A stretch of 14,579 bases of DNA from Anaerolineales bacterium (lineage in GTDB: Bacteria; Chloroflexota; Anaerolineae; Anaerolineales; Villigracilaceae): assembly GCA_028689195.1 (NCBI GenBank), contig JAQTWR010000023.1:1-14579 (forward strand), given 5' to 3'. The notes beneath the pieces were generated by a model. It was not told where the DNA came from. It saw only the letters and a program-made list of their open reading frames with translations, and made no database searches. The translations under genes and the position numbers were made by a program. Positions 1-7,637 of this stretch are shown here, piece after piece (the stretch's first letter is position 1; every line of letters starts with the position of its first letter).

Positions 1-2
1 AG

Positions 3-770
3 GCGCGTCAGGCGGGGCAGGCTTTAGAAGCGGCGCCTGCAATACCGAAAGTCGCGGCGTGTAAAAACTACGGCGCCGAAAATCCCGGCAGCGAGCGGAT
101 TTGCGCGAAGTGCGGGTCGCCTTTGCCGCGCGCCGCCGCGCAGTCCGCTGCTCCCGCGCAAGCGCCCAAATCCGCAACCGCGCAGCCGAAGAAAATAAAC
201 TGGGCGTTGTTCGGCGGAATCGGCGCGGCTTTGATCCTGTGCTGCGCGGCGCTTCTATTCCTGTTTGTGTTCCCCTCGAAATCAGTACAGGGAACCGTGA
301 CCAGCGTGCAGTGGCAAACTTCCGTGCCTGTGCAGGAAATGCAGCCCGTCAATTACAGCCACGAAAGGGGAAGCGCGCCTTCCGACGCGTACAATGTCTC
401 CTGCCAAACCGAAAGTCAGGAAGTCTGCGTAGATAAGACCGTAGACCAGGGCAACGGCTTTGCGGAAGTGGTCAAAGAATGTCACACCGAAGACGCGCAA
501 TATTGCGATTACACAGTGGACGAATGGCAAACGGTTCATGTTTATACGTTGAGAGGCAACGACGCTTGCCCCGTGTACGCCGACCCGGGAATTTCCAGCG
601 CGCAGCGGCTTGGCGATAAGTCTGAAGAATTGACCGTCCATTTCGACGTTTCTGGCGGGGATGAAGTTTATACGCCGTCTTCTGAGAGCGAGTTCCAGCG
701 GTTTACAATCGGCAGCGTTTGGACGCTGACAATGAACGCGATGGGCGGCATATTAAGCGTAGAGAAATAA
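3..770 (+). CDS. Zinc-ribbon, single-pass membrane protein (5' end outside window)
   Basis: The frame is open from base 3 with no convincing start, so the gene begins upstream; 255 residues are visible. Visible residues 20-37 resemble a bacterial zinc ribbon (C20, C34, C37), but the second expected cysteine is Y23 (CKNYGAENPG instead of the usual CxxCG). An Ala/Pro-rich linker follows, then one hydrophobic segment at about residues 66-90 and a C-terminal domain of about 160 residues that is probably outside the cytoplasmic membrane. That domain has two C-x7-C spacings (CQTESQEVC and CHTEDAQYC), possibly disulfides. The combination of cytoplasmic zinc ribbon, one TM and outer domain is common in Chloroflexota proteins of unknown role. 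It lies 7 bp before pyrC on the same strand and may be co-transcribed with it. No enzyme motif is visible and no function is assigned. Confidence 0.8.
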   Translation, partial: ARQAGQALEAAPAIPKVAACKNYGAENPGSERICAKCGSPLPRAAAQSAAPAQAPKSATAQPKKINWALFGGIGAALILCCAALLFLFVFPSKSVQGTVTSVQWQTSVPVQEMQPVNYSHERGSAPSDAYNVSCQTESQEVCVDKTVDQGNGFAEVVKECHTEDAQYCDYTVDEWQTVHVYTLRGNDACPVYADPGISSAQRLGDKSEELTVHFDVSGGDEVYTPSSESEFQRFTIGSVWTLTMNAMGGILSVEK

Positions 771-777
771 AAACGCC

Positions 778-1848
778 ATGATAAAACTTCCCGGACTCAT
801 TGACCCCCACGTCCATGTGCGCGAACCCGGACAAACCCACAAAGAAGATTGGGACACCGCGACTCAATCTGCGCTTGCGGGCGGCATAACTACAATCTTG
901 GCGATGCCGAACACTAAGCCGCCGATTTTTGATTCTGCTACTTTGGATATTGCGCTGCGCGCCGCGAAACAAAACGCGCGCTGCGACTACGGTCAATTTA
1001 TCGGCGCGGGACCCCATAACGCGGACCTTCTTCCCGCGCTTGCGAATCGCGCCGTCGGGTTGAAGATGTACCTCGATTCGACTTTTGGCGAACTGCGCCT
1101 CGACGACATGACGTTATGGACGCCGCATTTCGAAAAATTCCCAAAAAATTTTCCCCTCGTCTTACATGCCGAATCAAGAACAATGGCGGCTGGGATTCTA
1201 TTCGCGGCTATTTACGACCGCCCCGTTCACATCGCGCATATTTCATTGCGCGAAGAAGTGTTGCTCATCAAAGCCGCAAAGGAAAAGGGAATCAAAGTCA
1301 CTTGCGAAGTTTGTCCGCATCATTTATTTATGACCAAAGATTCTCCTCTCCCTCAGGAAGAGGGGGCGAGGGCAAATGGACGCAAGGAAGTCCGCCCGCG
1401 TTTAGCGACCAAAGAGGATGTAGACGCGCTGTGGCAAAACCTCGCCGTGATTGATTGCTTCGCCACCGATCACGCGCCGCACACGTTGACCGAAAAAGAT
1501 TCCGATAATCCGCCGCCGGGATTCCCCGGGTTGGAAACCGCGCTCCCTTTGTTGCTTACCGCCGTTTCTGAATCTCGATTAACGATTCCCGATATTATCG
1601 AAAAGATGTTTACAAACCCCAAAAAGATTTTCAATCTTCCCGAACAGCCTGAAACGTATGTGGAGGTAGACGAAAACGCGGCGTATGAGATTAAAGCGTC
1701 CGAGCAATTTACGCGCTGCGGCTGGACTCCCTTTGAAGGGTGGAAAGTAAAAGGCAAAATCCGCAAGGTTGTGCTGCGCGGAAAGACGGCTTTCGAGGAC
1801 GGGAAGATTTTTGCCGAAGCGGGGTACGGGCGGAATATTCGGGGCTAA
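778..1848 (+). CDS. pyrC: Dihydroorotase, CAD-like
   Basis: Zinc amidohydrolase that interconverts carbamoyl-aspartate and dihydroorotate in de novo pyrimidine synthesis; cytoplasmic. The metal ligands are all present: H11 and H13 (IDPHVHVREPG), K96 as the probable carboxylated lysine (GLKMYL), H130 (LHAES), H154 (HIAHIS), and D231 with H235 (ATDHAPH). At 356 aa it is shorter than ordinary bacterial PyrC/PyrX enzymes (about 420-430). From memory, the whole length matches the DHOase domain of animal CAD unusually well, including KEEILLIKAAK-like, PPPGFPGLETALPLLLTAVS and TPFEGWKVKG stretches. The ATG at 778 is the first Met before the conserved LPGLIDPHVHVREPG; the ribosome site is weak (GAGAAAT). 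It follows the zinc-ribbon gene after 7 bp. Residues about 190-202 (SPLPQEEGARANG) look like an in-frame copy of the palindromic repeat described separately. Confidence 0.95.
   Translation: MIKLPGLIDPHVHVREPGQTHKEDWDTATQSALAGGITTILAMPNTKPPIFDSATLDIALRAAKQNARCDYGQFIGAGPHNADLLPALANRAVGLKMYLDSTFGELRLDDMTLWTPHFEKFPKNFPLVLHAESRTMAAGILFAAIYDRPVHIAHISLREEVLLIKAAKEKGIKVTCEVCPHHLFMTKDSPLPQEEGARANGRKEVRPRLATKEDVDALWQNLAVIDCFATDHAPHTLTEKDSDNPPPGFPGLETALPLLLTAVSESRLTIPDIIEKMFTNPKKIFNLPEQPETYVEVDENAAYEIKASEQFTRCGWTPFEGWKVKGKIRKVVLRGKTAFEDGKIFAEAGYGRNIRG
1345..1372 (+). repeat. Degenerate palindromic repeat inside pyrC
   Basis: An 8-bp stem with one mismatch (1345-1352 against 1356-1363, loop TCA) is followed by GGGGCGAGGG. 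Sequence and translation (SPLPQEEGARANG) resemble the repeat copies in metH. It falls in a loop of the dihydroorotase that is about 5 residues longer than my recollection of CAD. It is probably an old, decayed, in-frame copy. Confidence 0.45.
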
Positions 1849-1852
1849 TCTC

Positions 1853-1866
1853 GTGACAATTGTCAC
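1853..1866. promoter_or_regulatory. Perfect 14-bp palindrome, CRP/FNR-like operator candidate
   Basis: GTGACAATTGTCAC is a perfect palindrome with the GTGA-N6-TCAC layout recognised by CRP-type regulators. It sits between pyrC and icd, and its centre is about 42 bp upstream of the start predicted from the extended -10 box at 1890-1895, the position used by class II activators. The identity of the regulator is inference. Confidence 0.5.
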
Positions 1867-1895
1867 TGAAAATATAAAAAGTCCGCTGTTATAAT
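1866..1895 (+). promoter_or_regulatory. Promoter of icd (extended -10)
   Basis: TGTTATAAT at 1887-1895 is a perfect extended -10 element. The -35 region is poor (CTGAAA or TGAAAA near 1866-1872, 17-18 bp spacing), which suits an activator-dependent promoter. The transcript would start near 1901-1902, leaving a leader of roughly 57 nt. Confidence 0.6.
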
Positions 1896-1958
1896 CCGCA
1901 CTATTGAGTCCACTTTGCGAGATTTTTCTTGCATATAAATAACATAAAAGAGGTAATC

Positions 1959-3362
1959 ATGGCATACGTAAACGTCACAGTCCCCGCAGGCGGGGCGAAA
2001 ATCACAATTGAAAACGGCAAGTTGAACGTTCCCGATAACCCGATCATTCCCTTCGTTGAAGGCGACGGAACGGGACGCGACATCTGGCGCGCTTCTGTGC
2101 GCGTGTTGGACGCGGCGGTGGAAAAGGCTTATGGCGGCAAACGCAAAATTCACTGGATGGAAGTGTTTGTCGGCGAAAAGTCGTTCAAGATGTTCAATAG
2201 CTGGCTGCCCGATGAGACTGTTGAAGCCTTTCAGGAATTTTTGGTTGGCATCAAAGGACCGCTGACTACGCCCATCGGCGGCGGCATCCGCTCGTTGAAC
2301 GTCGCGCTCCGCAAACTGCTCGACCTCTACGTCTGCCAGCGCCCCGTGCGCTATTACAACGGCGTGCCTTCCCCCGTGAAGCATCCCGAATATGTAGACA
2401 TGGTCATCTTCCGCGAGAACACCGAAGACATCTATACGGGCATCGAATTCCAATACGGCACCGACGACAACAAGAAATTTATGGAGTTGTTCAAAGAGAA
2501 CTTCCCCAAGGAATACGCCAAGATGCGCTTCCCCGAAACTGCGGGAATTGGCATCAAGCCCGTTTCCATCGAAGGGACGGAAAGACTCGTCCGCGCCGCG
2601 ATTCAATGGTCGCTGGATAACAAACGCAAGAGCGTGAACTTCGTCCATAAGGGCAACATCATGAAGTTCACCGAAGGCGCGTTCAAAGATTGGGGCTACA
2701 CCCTCGCCAAACGCGAATTCCGCGACAAGATCGTCACCGAGCGCGAGACTTGGATTCTCGGCAATAAAGAAGGCAACGCGAATTTGACCGTCGAAGAAAA
2801 CGCGAAGATGATTGATCCCGGTTTCGACATGATGAGCCCCGCGCAGCAGAACGACATCAAACAGGAAATCGAAGAAGCGCTGAAACTGTGGGACACGCAC
2901 GGCGAAGGCAAATGGAAGAAGATGCTCCTCATCAAAGATTCCATCGCCGATGTTTCCCTCCAGTTCACGATTATCCGCGCGCGCGATTACGACGTGATCG
3001 CTACGTTGAACCTCAACGGCGATTATCTTTCCGACGCGCTTGCTGCGCAGGTCGGCGGTATCGGCATCGCTCCCGGAGCGAACATCAACTACGAAACGGG
3101 ACACGCGATTTTTGAAGCGACGCACGGCACCGCGCCCAAGTACGCCGACCTCGATAAAGTGAATCCCGGCTCGGTCATTCTCTCTGGCGAAATGATGTTC
3201 CGCTATATGGGCTGGACCGAAGCCGCCGATTTGATCGTCAAAGGCGTGGAAGGCGCCGTCGCCGCCAAGACCGTTACTTATGATTTCGCCCGCCTGATGG
3301 ACGGCGCAAAAGAAATCAAATGTTCCGAGTTCGGCGACGCGGTCATCAAACACATGGCGTAA
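1959..3362 (+). CDS. icd: Isocitrate dehydrogenase [NADP+]
   Basis: TCA-cycle enzyme: oxidative decarboxylation of isocitrate to 2-oxoglutarate with NADP+. Long stretches follow the E. coli enzyme, including [12 protein letters not shown] (substrate serine loop), [49 protein letters not shown] and the coenzyme site. In [16 protein letters not shown] the Lys-Tyr and Val, and in [11 protein letters not shown] the Tyr and Arg, match the NADP-selecting residues of E. coli (K344, Y345, V351, Y391, R395). An extra segment of about 50 residues (roughly 260-315 of 467) relative to E. coli is typical of the longer form I remember from cyanobacteria. The ATG at 1959 is chosen because AAAGAGGT lies 5 bp upstream; an in-frame TTG at 1929 would sit before that ribosome site. 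Monocistronic, with its own promoter and terminator. Confidence 0.96.
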   Translation: MAYVNVTVPAGGAKITIENGKLNVPDNPIIPFVEGDGTGRDIWRASVRVLDAAVEKAYGGKRKIHWMEVFVGEKSFKMFNSWLPDETVEAFQEFLVGIKGPLTTPIGGGIRSLNVALRKLLDLYVCQRPVRYYNGVPSPVKHPEYVDMVIFRENTEDIYTGIEFQYGTDDNKKFMELFKENFPKEYAKMRFPETAGIGIKPVSIEGTERLVRAAIQWSLDNKRKSVNFVHKGNIMKFTEGAFKDWGYTLAKREFRDKIVTERETWILGNKEGNANLTVEENAKMIDPGFDMMSPAQQNDIKQEIEEALKLWDTHGEGKWKKMLLIKDSIADVSLQFTIIRARDYDVIATLNLNGDYLSDALAAQVGGIGIAPGANINYETGHAIFEATHGTAPKYADLDKVNPGSVILSGEMMFRYMGWTEAADLIVKGVEGAVAAKTVTYDFARLMDGAKEIKCSEFGDAVIKHMA

Positions 3363-3382
3363 ACGCTAAAATTCAAACGTTA

Positions 3383-3430
3383 AAAACAAATTCGCCCGCG
3401 AAATTAATCTTTCGCGGGCGAATTTGTTTT
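3383..3430. terminator. Bidirectional intrinsic terminator between icd and pfkA
   Basis: A perfect 21-bp stem (3383-3403 with 3410-3430) and a 6-nt loop. The arms carry a GC-rich core flanked by A-rich and T-rich ends, so a U tract follows the hairpin on either strand. It lies between the convergent icd and pfkA genes, 20 bp after the icd stop and 29 bp after the pfkA stop. Confidence 0.92.
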
Positions 3431-3459
3431 ATTCTTCTTTCTGTTTGCCGTTCCCCTTT

Positions 3460-4434
3460 TTATCTTGCCAGCACCTTCGCCATGTGATAGTACTCCAAAT
3501 TCACCTTGCGCTTGTTGCTGATTACATCCACGAGCTGGATAAAATCCACGCCCTTGCCTTTCAGTCCGGTCATTACGCCGTGATTGCCTTCGACCAACGC
3601 CTCCACCGCTTTCACGCCCATACGCGAGGCGAGCAGGCGGTCATAGGCGGTGGGCGATCCGCCGCGCTGAATATGACCGAGAATAGTCATGCGCGTTTTG
3701 AAGCCCACGTCGAGGTCGTCAATTTTTTGCGCGAGGTCGGTCGTGCGGATGTTCGAGCCTTCCGCGTTGATAATGATGGCGTGGGTCTTGCCGCGTTTGT
3801 AGGCTTCTCCCACCGCCAGCGCAACTTCTTCGGCGGTGATTGGCACTTCGGGGATGAGAGCCACTTCCGCGCCGCAGACGATTGCCGCCATTACCGCGAG
3901 GTAGCCGCTGTTGCGTCCCATCGTCTCGACCAAAAACGCGCGCTGATGCGACGACGCCGTATCGCGCAATTTATCCACCGCGTCCATGATGGTGTTCATG
4001 GCGGTATCTGTGCCGATGGCGATATTCGTTCCCCAAATGTCGTTGTCAATGCTGCCGGGGGCGCCGATGACCTTTACGCCTTGTTTTGAAAGCGCGTACG
4101 CGCCGTTCATCGAGCCTTCGCCGCCGATGATGACCAGCGCGTCAATGCCCGCTTCGTTCATCTTGCGGATCGCGTCGCGCTGCCCGTCAGGTTCCATGAA
4201 GCGTTTGCTGCGACTGGTGCGTAGAATCGTGCCGCCGCGCTGTAAAATGCCGCCCACGTCGCGCGCGCCCATCAAACGGTATTCGCCGTTGAGCAGTCCT
4301 TCGTATCCGTTTTGAATACCGATGACTTCCAAATTATTCGTCAACGCGGTGCGTACCACAGCGCGGATCGCCGCGTTCATGCCGGGGGCGTCGCCGCCCG
4401 AAGTTAAAACGCCTATCTTGAATTTCTCTGCCAT
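3460..4434 (-). CDS. pfkA: ATP-dependent 6-phosphofructokinase
   Basis: Phosphorylates fructose 6-phosphate at the committed step of glycolysis; cytoplasmic. Seen in order: GGDAPGMN (residues 13-20), GGEGS (104-108), PGSIDND with catalytic Asp130, MGRNSG (172-177), NAEGSN and LGHIQRGGSP (sugar-phosphate binding). At 324 aa it has the classical bacterial length. Glycine at the two positions that distinguish ATP from pyrophosphate users (G107 in GGEGS and G127 in PGSIDND, where PPi enzymes have Asp and Lys) points to ATP. It begins 2 bp after the rnz stop on the same strand, so the two are almost surely co-transcribed. The ribosome site is weak (AAGAAAGAAAT) and overlaps the rnz end, which suggests translational coupling. 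Confidence 0.95.
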   Translation of the reverse strand: MAEKFKIGVLTSGGDAPGMNAAIRAVVRTALTNNLEVIGIQNGYEGLLNGEYRLMGARDVGGILQRGGTILRTSRSKRFMEPDGQRDAIRKMNEAGIDALVIIGGEGSMNGAYALSKQGVKVIGAPGSIDNDIWGTNIAIGTDTAMNTIMDAVDKLRDTASSHQRAFLVETMGRNSGYLAVMAAIVCGAEVALIPEVPITAEEVALAVGEAYKRGKTHAIIINAEGSNIRTTDLAQKIDDLDVGFKTRMTILGHIQRGGSPTAYDRLLASRMGVKAVEALVEGNHGVMTGLKGKGVDFIQLVDVISNKRKVNLEYYHMAKVLAR

Positions 4435-4436
4435 AT

Positions 4437-5357
4437 TTAGATTTCTTTCTTGATTTGATAATGATCAAAATCGCGCGCTATGACCACGTTTGGGAAGATC
4501 GCCTGCGCTTCGGCAAGCACGTCTTTTCCGCGATAGCGCCGCGAAATATGAGTGAGGATGAGTTTCTTAACCCCCGCTTTGATAGCCAGTTCCGCGCCCA
4601 TGCGCGCGGTGAGGTGCGAGAAGCGCTTCGCCATATCCGCTTCTTCTTCCAAGTAAGTGGATTCGATGACGAGTCCGTCCGCGTCTTTGCAAAATTCGAC
4701 GAGGTTATCTACGCGACTCGCGTCTCCGACGACCACAAATTTGCCGCCTTTTTCCCAATCGCCTAAGACGTCGTCGGGAGTTACTACGCGCCCATCGGGG
4801 AGCGTGACGGTTTTGCCCGCCACCAGAGAGCCGCGTTCGGGTCCAAACGGAACGCCGAGTTTGTCCGCTTTTTGCGAGAGAAACGGACGGCGCGATTTTT
4901 CTTCAAAGGCGTATCCCAGACAATCGGGACCGCGATGCGAAACGGAAAAAGCCGTGACCGTGAAATCGTCGGCTTCAAAAATAACGCCGGGTTTGATTTC
5001 AATCAACTTCAACGGCATCGGCGGGTTTTGTCCGCGCAGCACCACATCGTAAAGCAACACGCGCACGCGCTCCAGCGTACTGCGCCCGCCGAAGATTTCC
5101 AACTCTTCAATTGATTCCCATTTTAAGAAAGTGGAAAGCAAACCGCCCAACCCCAAAATATGATCGAGATGCCCGTGCGTTAATAGGATGCGCGTCAGGC
5201 GCTTGAAGCCAATGCCCGATTGCAGAATCTGCCGCTGCGTGCCTTCGCCGCAATCAATGAGAAAACGGTATTCGTTATGAGAAACGACCTGCCCTGCAAG
5301 TCCGCGCTGAATGGACGGCGCCGACGCCGATGTGCCAAGAAAAAGTATTTCAAACAA
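4437..5357 (-). CDS. rnz: Ribonuclease Z (tRNA 3'-processing endonuclease)
   Basis: Metallo-beta-lactamase-fold nuclease that trims the 3' trailer of tRNA precursors. The zinc motif is THGHLDHILGL (H61, H63, D65, H66), followed by VSHRGPDCLGY, the typical PFGPERG...VTLPDGRVVTPDDVLG segment, GDAS (metal Asp), ESTY, FSHLTA and THISRRY. At 306 aa it is the usual length. The start is TTG at 5357; no in-frame ATG precedes the conserved MFEILFLGTSASAP, and AAGGA lies 7 bp upstream of the TTG. It is first gene of the rnz-pfkA operon and divergent from the peptidase gene. Confidence 0.95.
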   Translation of the reverse strand: MFEILFLGTSASAPSIQRGLAGQVVSHNEYRFLIDCGEGTQRQILQSGIGFKRLTRILLTHGHLDHILGLGGLLSTFLKWESIEELEIFGGRSTLERVRVLLYDVVLRGQNPPMPLKLIEIKPGVIFEADDFTVTAFSVSHRGPDCLGYAFEEKSRRPFLSQKADKLGVPFGPERGSLVAGKTVTLPDGRVVTPDDVLGDWEKGGKFVVVGDASRVDNLVEFCKDADGLVIESTYLEEEADMAKRFSHLTARMGAELAIKAGVKKLILTHISRRYRGKDVLAEAQAIFPNVVIARDFDHYQIKKEI

Positions 5358-5479
5358 TATTAAGTCCTTACGCCGAACGAATCAGATATTGGACGCAATT
5401 GTACCTTAATGAAGCGATGGGATATAAAAGAATGTCTGTCTGGGAGCGTCCAACTTTGTGTCTTTGCGACTTGGCGCTG

Positions 5480-5521
5480 AGAAAAGCCCATTCGCAGGGT
5501 TTTTCTGAATGATGGTATAAA
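5480..5521. promoter_or_regulatory. Hairpin and possible -10 box in the rnz/peptidase divergent region
   Basis: The 208-bp gap 5358-5565 has no gene. Within it a 10-bp stem with one G-T pair (5480-5489 with 5497-5506, loop ATTCGCA) ends in a T-rich arm and is terminator-like. It is followed by TGGTATAAA (5513-5521), a fair extended -10 for the plus-strand peptidase gene but without a good -35. Upstream, CTTTGTGTCTTTGCGACT (5453-5470) resembles a short dispersed motif also seen reversed near 9400-9421. Confidence 0.3.
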
Positions 5522-5565
5522 CGGGGCGTTGTGATACCCTCGACATAATCGGCGGATAGTCAGCG

Positions 5566-7122
5566 ATGAAAAAAAACATTTCCATTCTTTTTATCCTTTG
5601 CGTTTTGATCTCCTCATGCGCCGCGCCCACGCCCGCCCCGCAAGTTTTTGCGCCTTTCATTTTAATCACGCAAGCCCCAAACGGATCGCCCACCCCAACG
5701 CCCTTTCAACCCATCGAGATGAGCGCCCCGTCCTGGACTTTGACTCCTGCGCCCACATTAACCTCCATCCCGTTACCGACTTTCACCGATACCGCGACTT
5801 TACCTGCGCCTACGCTGATTCCTCCAACTCAAAACGCGCCAACTCCCGGCGCGCCCTCGCCTACAAATTACGTTTTTTATTCGACATTGGATTTCAAATC
5901 GCATACGCTCGGCGTGGATGAGACAATCCGTTATTACAACAACACGGGCGTCGCGTTGTCTGATATTGTCTTATCCGTTCAGCCCAATCGGTGGATCGGC
6001 GCGTTTGTCTTGAGTTCGCTCATGCAGGATAACGCCGCAGTAAACGACTTTACGCTTAACGACCAGCGCCTGACGTTAACCCTTCCGCGACAAATTCCCG
6101 CAGGTTCGGCGACGACATTGACGTTAAGTTTTACGCTCAATATTCCCGCAAAAGGATCGGGCTTATTCGGCTACGACTTCAACCAAATCAACCTCGTGGA
6201 TTGGTATCCCTTCGTCGTTCCATATAAGAACGGCTGGGTCTTGCACGACCCCATGCCTTTTGGCGAACATCTTGTTTATGATTCTTCGGATATTGAAGTC
6301 AACATCAAAACCGACGCGGATGTGATTCTCGCCGCGTCCGCGCCCGCCGAAGCCAACGGCGACTGGACTCGTTATCGCATTTACGGCGCGCGCACGTTCG
6401 CAATTTCGGCGAGTAACGAATTCCTGGTTGCAGAATCAGCGGTGGGGACGACGATCATCCGCGCGTATTATTTCAGCGGATATAAAGCCGCGGCGGATAG
6501 CATCCTGTATTCGGCGGTGCAGGCGGTCAATCTATTTGGCGCGAAGTTTGCGCCGTATCCATATCAAACGCTTGCAATTGTCCAAACGGATATTCACGAC
6601 GGGCAGGAATATGACGGGCTGGTTTTCATCTCGTCCGATTTTTACGGACAGTACGGCGGCGGCGCGAAGAATAATCTCACGACAATCGGCGTGCATGAGA
6701 TCGCGCATCAATGGTGGTTTGGATTGGTGGGAGACGATCAAGCGCTCGAGCCGTGGCTCGACGAAGCCATGTCTGCGTACAGCGAGAAGATTTTCTACGA
6801 ATATCACTATCCCAAATACGGCGATTGGTGGTGGCAGTTCCGCGTGGATTATTTCGGTCCCGCGGGCTATGTGGATTCGACGATTTACGATCACGGCACG
6901 TTCCGCGCCTACACCAACGCCGTCTATCTCAACGGCGCGCACTTCGTACACGACCTGCGCGTGTTGATGGGCGACGACGACTTCTTCCGCTTCTTGAAAG
7001 ATTACGCCTCGCGCTACTCGCGCGGACGCGCAACATCGATTGATTTCTTCGCCGTCGCGCGCGAACACACCGGCGCCGATCTTACTTATTTAATTGCGGA
7101 ATATTTTTCAGGGTCGTATTGA
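5566..7122 (+). CDS. M1-type zinc metallopeptidase lipoprotein
   Basis: Probable surface-anchored gluzincin peptidase. Residues 1-18 are a lipoprotein signal ending in the lipobox ISSC, so Cys18 would carry the lipid. Residues about 20-105 form a Pro/Thr/Ala-rich linker. A beta-rich N-terminal domain typical of the M1 family follows, then the catalytic site HEIAHQWW (H377, E378, H381) with the third zinc ligand E400 in EPWLDE, the HExxH-x18-E arrangement. The downstream stretch NAVYLNGAHFVHDLR corresponds to the M1 catalytic-tyrosine helix. The exopeptidase GAMEN motif is replaced by DGQEYDG (Glu348 kept), so classical aminopeptidase activity is uncertain. At 518 aa it lacks the large C-terminal helical domain of PepN/ERAP-type enzymes. 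The substrate is unknown. The ATG at 5566 starts the signal peptide directly. Confidence 0.85.
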   Translation: MKKNISILFILCVLISSCAAPTPAPQVFAPFILITQAPNGSPTPTPFQPIEMSAPSWTLTPAPTLTSIPLPTFTDTATLPAPTLIPPTQNAPTPGAPSPTNYVFYSTLDFKSHTLGVDETIRYYNNTGVALSDIVLSVQPNRWIGAFVLSSLMQDNAAVNDFTLNDQRLTLTLPRQIPAGSATTLTLSFTLNIPAKGSGLFGYDFNQINLVDWYPFVVPYKNGWVLHDPMPFGEHLVYDSSDIEVNIKTDADVILAASAPAEANGDWTRYRIYGARTFAISASNEFLVAESAVGTTIIRAYYFSGYKAAADSILYSAVQAVNLFGAKFAPYPYQTLAIVQTDIHDGQEYDGLVFISSDFYGQYGGGAKNNLTTIGVHEIAHQWWFGLVGDDQALEPWLDEAMSAYSEKIFYEYHYPKYGDWWWQFRVDYFGPAGYVDSTIYDHGTFRAYTNAVYLNGAHFVHDLRVLMGDDDFFRFLKDYASRYSRGRATSIDFFAVAREHTGADLTYLIAEYFSGSY

Positions 7123-7124
7123 TT

Positions 7125-7147
7125 CCCCTCTCCTTTTGGGCGAAGGC
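7125..7147. repeat. Possible degenerate repeat copy in a convergent gap
   Basis: CCCCTCTCC, a T4 spacer and GGGCGAAGG lie in the 27-bp gap between the peptidase and folK stops. The left half matches the CCCCTCTCCC arm of the metH palindromes, while the right half is eroded. It could act as a weak transcript end for both genes. Low certainty. Confidence 0.3.
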
Positions 7148-7149
7148 TA

Positions 7150-7629
7150 TTACTCGAATATCGCAATTCCGCTTTGATCTACATCCGCCAATAACTCGAA
7201 AACCGTTTTATTCAATATGGGGTGAACGAAGTTGGGCGCAATATCGGCGAGCGGAACTAATACGAAAGCGCGCTCATGCAAACGCGGATGCGGAATCGTA
7301 AGCGCGGGCGTATCCACTATCTCGTCGTCGAAAAATAGAATATCAATATCAATCAAACGCGGGCCGTTCTCGAAACCCGGTTCGCGCCCCAGCGCTTTTT
7401 CGAGTCGCTTCAAATGTTTCAACAAAGCGGGCGCGTCCAAATAGGTTTCGGCTTTTATAACTTGATTCAAAAACGCAGGCTGATTTTTATATCCCCAGGG
7501 CGGCGTTTCATATACTTGCGACTTTGCCTTCAACGACATTTGCGGCGCGAGATTTCCAACCGCCATTTTAAGATTCGCAAGCCGGTCGCCCATGTTGCTG
7601 CCAAACGCAAGGTAAACAATGTGATCCAT
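7150..7629 (-). CDS. folK: 2-amino-4-hydroxy-6-hydroxymethyldihydropteridine pyrophosphokinase (HPPK)
   Basis: Transfers pyrophosphate from ATP to 6-hydroxymethyl-7,8-dihydropterin in folate synthesis. The family hallmarks are YLAFGSNMGDR near the N-terminus, YETPPWGYKNQPAFLN (pterin-binding loop), and GPRLIDIDILFF with magnesium ligands D94 and D96, followed by IPHPRLHERAFVLVPL. The length of 159 aa is normal. It is the last gene of the minus-strand operon. Its AGGAG ribosome site overlaps the TAG stop of the preceding deacylase gene, so translation is probably coupled. No folP or folB is adjacent, unlike many folate clusters. Confidence 0.95.
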   Translation of the reverse strand: MDHIVYLAFGSNMGDRLANLKMAVGNLAPQMSLKAKSQVYETPPWGYKNQPAFLNQVIKAETYLDAPALLKHLKRLEKALGREPGFENGPRLIDIDILFFDDEIVDTPALTIPHPRLHERAFVLVPLADIAPNFVHPILNKTVFELLADVDQSGIAIFE

Positions 7630-7637
7630 AAATTCTC

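Noticed and set aside
1863..3353. Long open frame (about 496 codons) on the minus strand opposite icd
   Set aside because: It is a mirror of the icd codon pattern in GC-biased coding DNA. It has no recognisable domain or ribosome site, and the plus strand encodes an unmistakable isocitrate dehydrogenase.
3460..4434. Pyrophosphate-dependent phosphofructokinase
   Set aside because: Both discriminating positions are Gly (GGEGS, PGSIDND) rather than the Asp and Lys of PPi-users, and the length is that of the ATP enzyme.
6532..7068. Minus-strand open frame of about 178 codons opposite the peptidase gene
   Set aside because: It is antisense to the HExxH-containing coding region, with no domain or ribosome site; a shadow frame.
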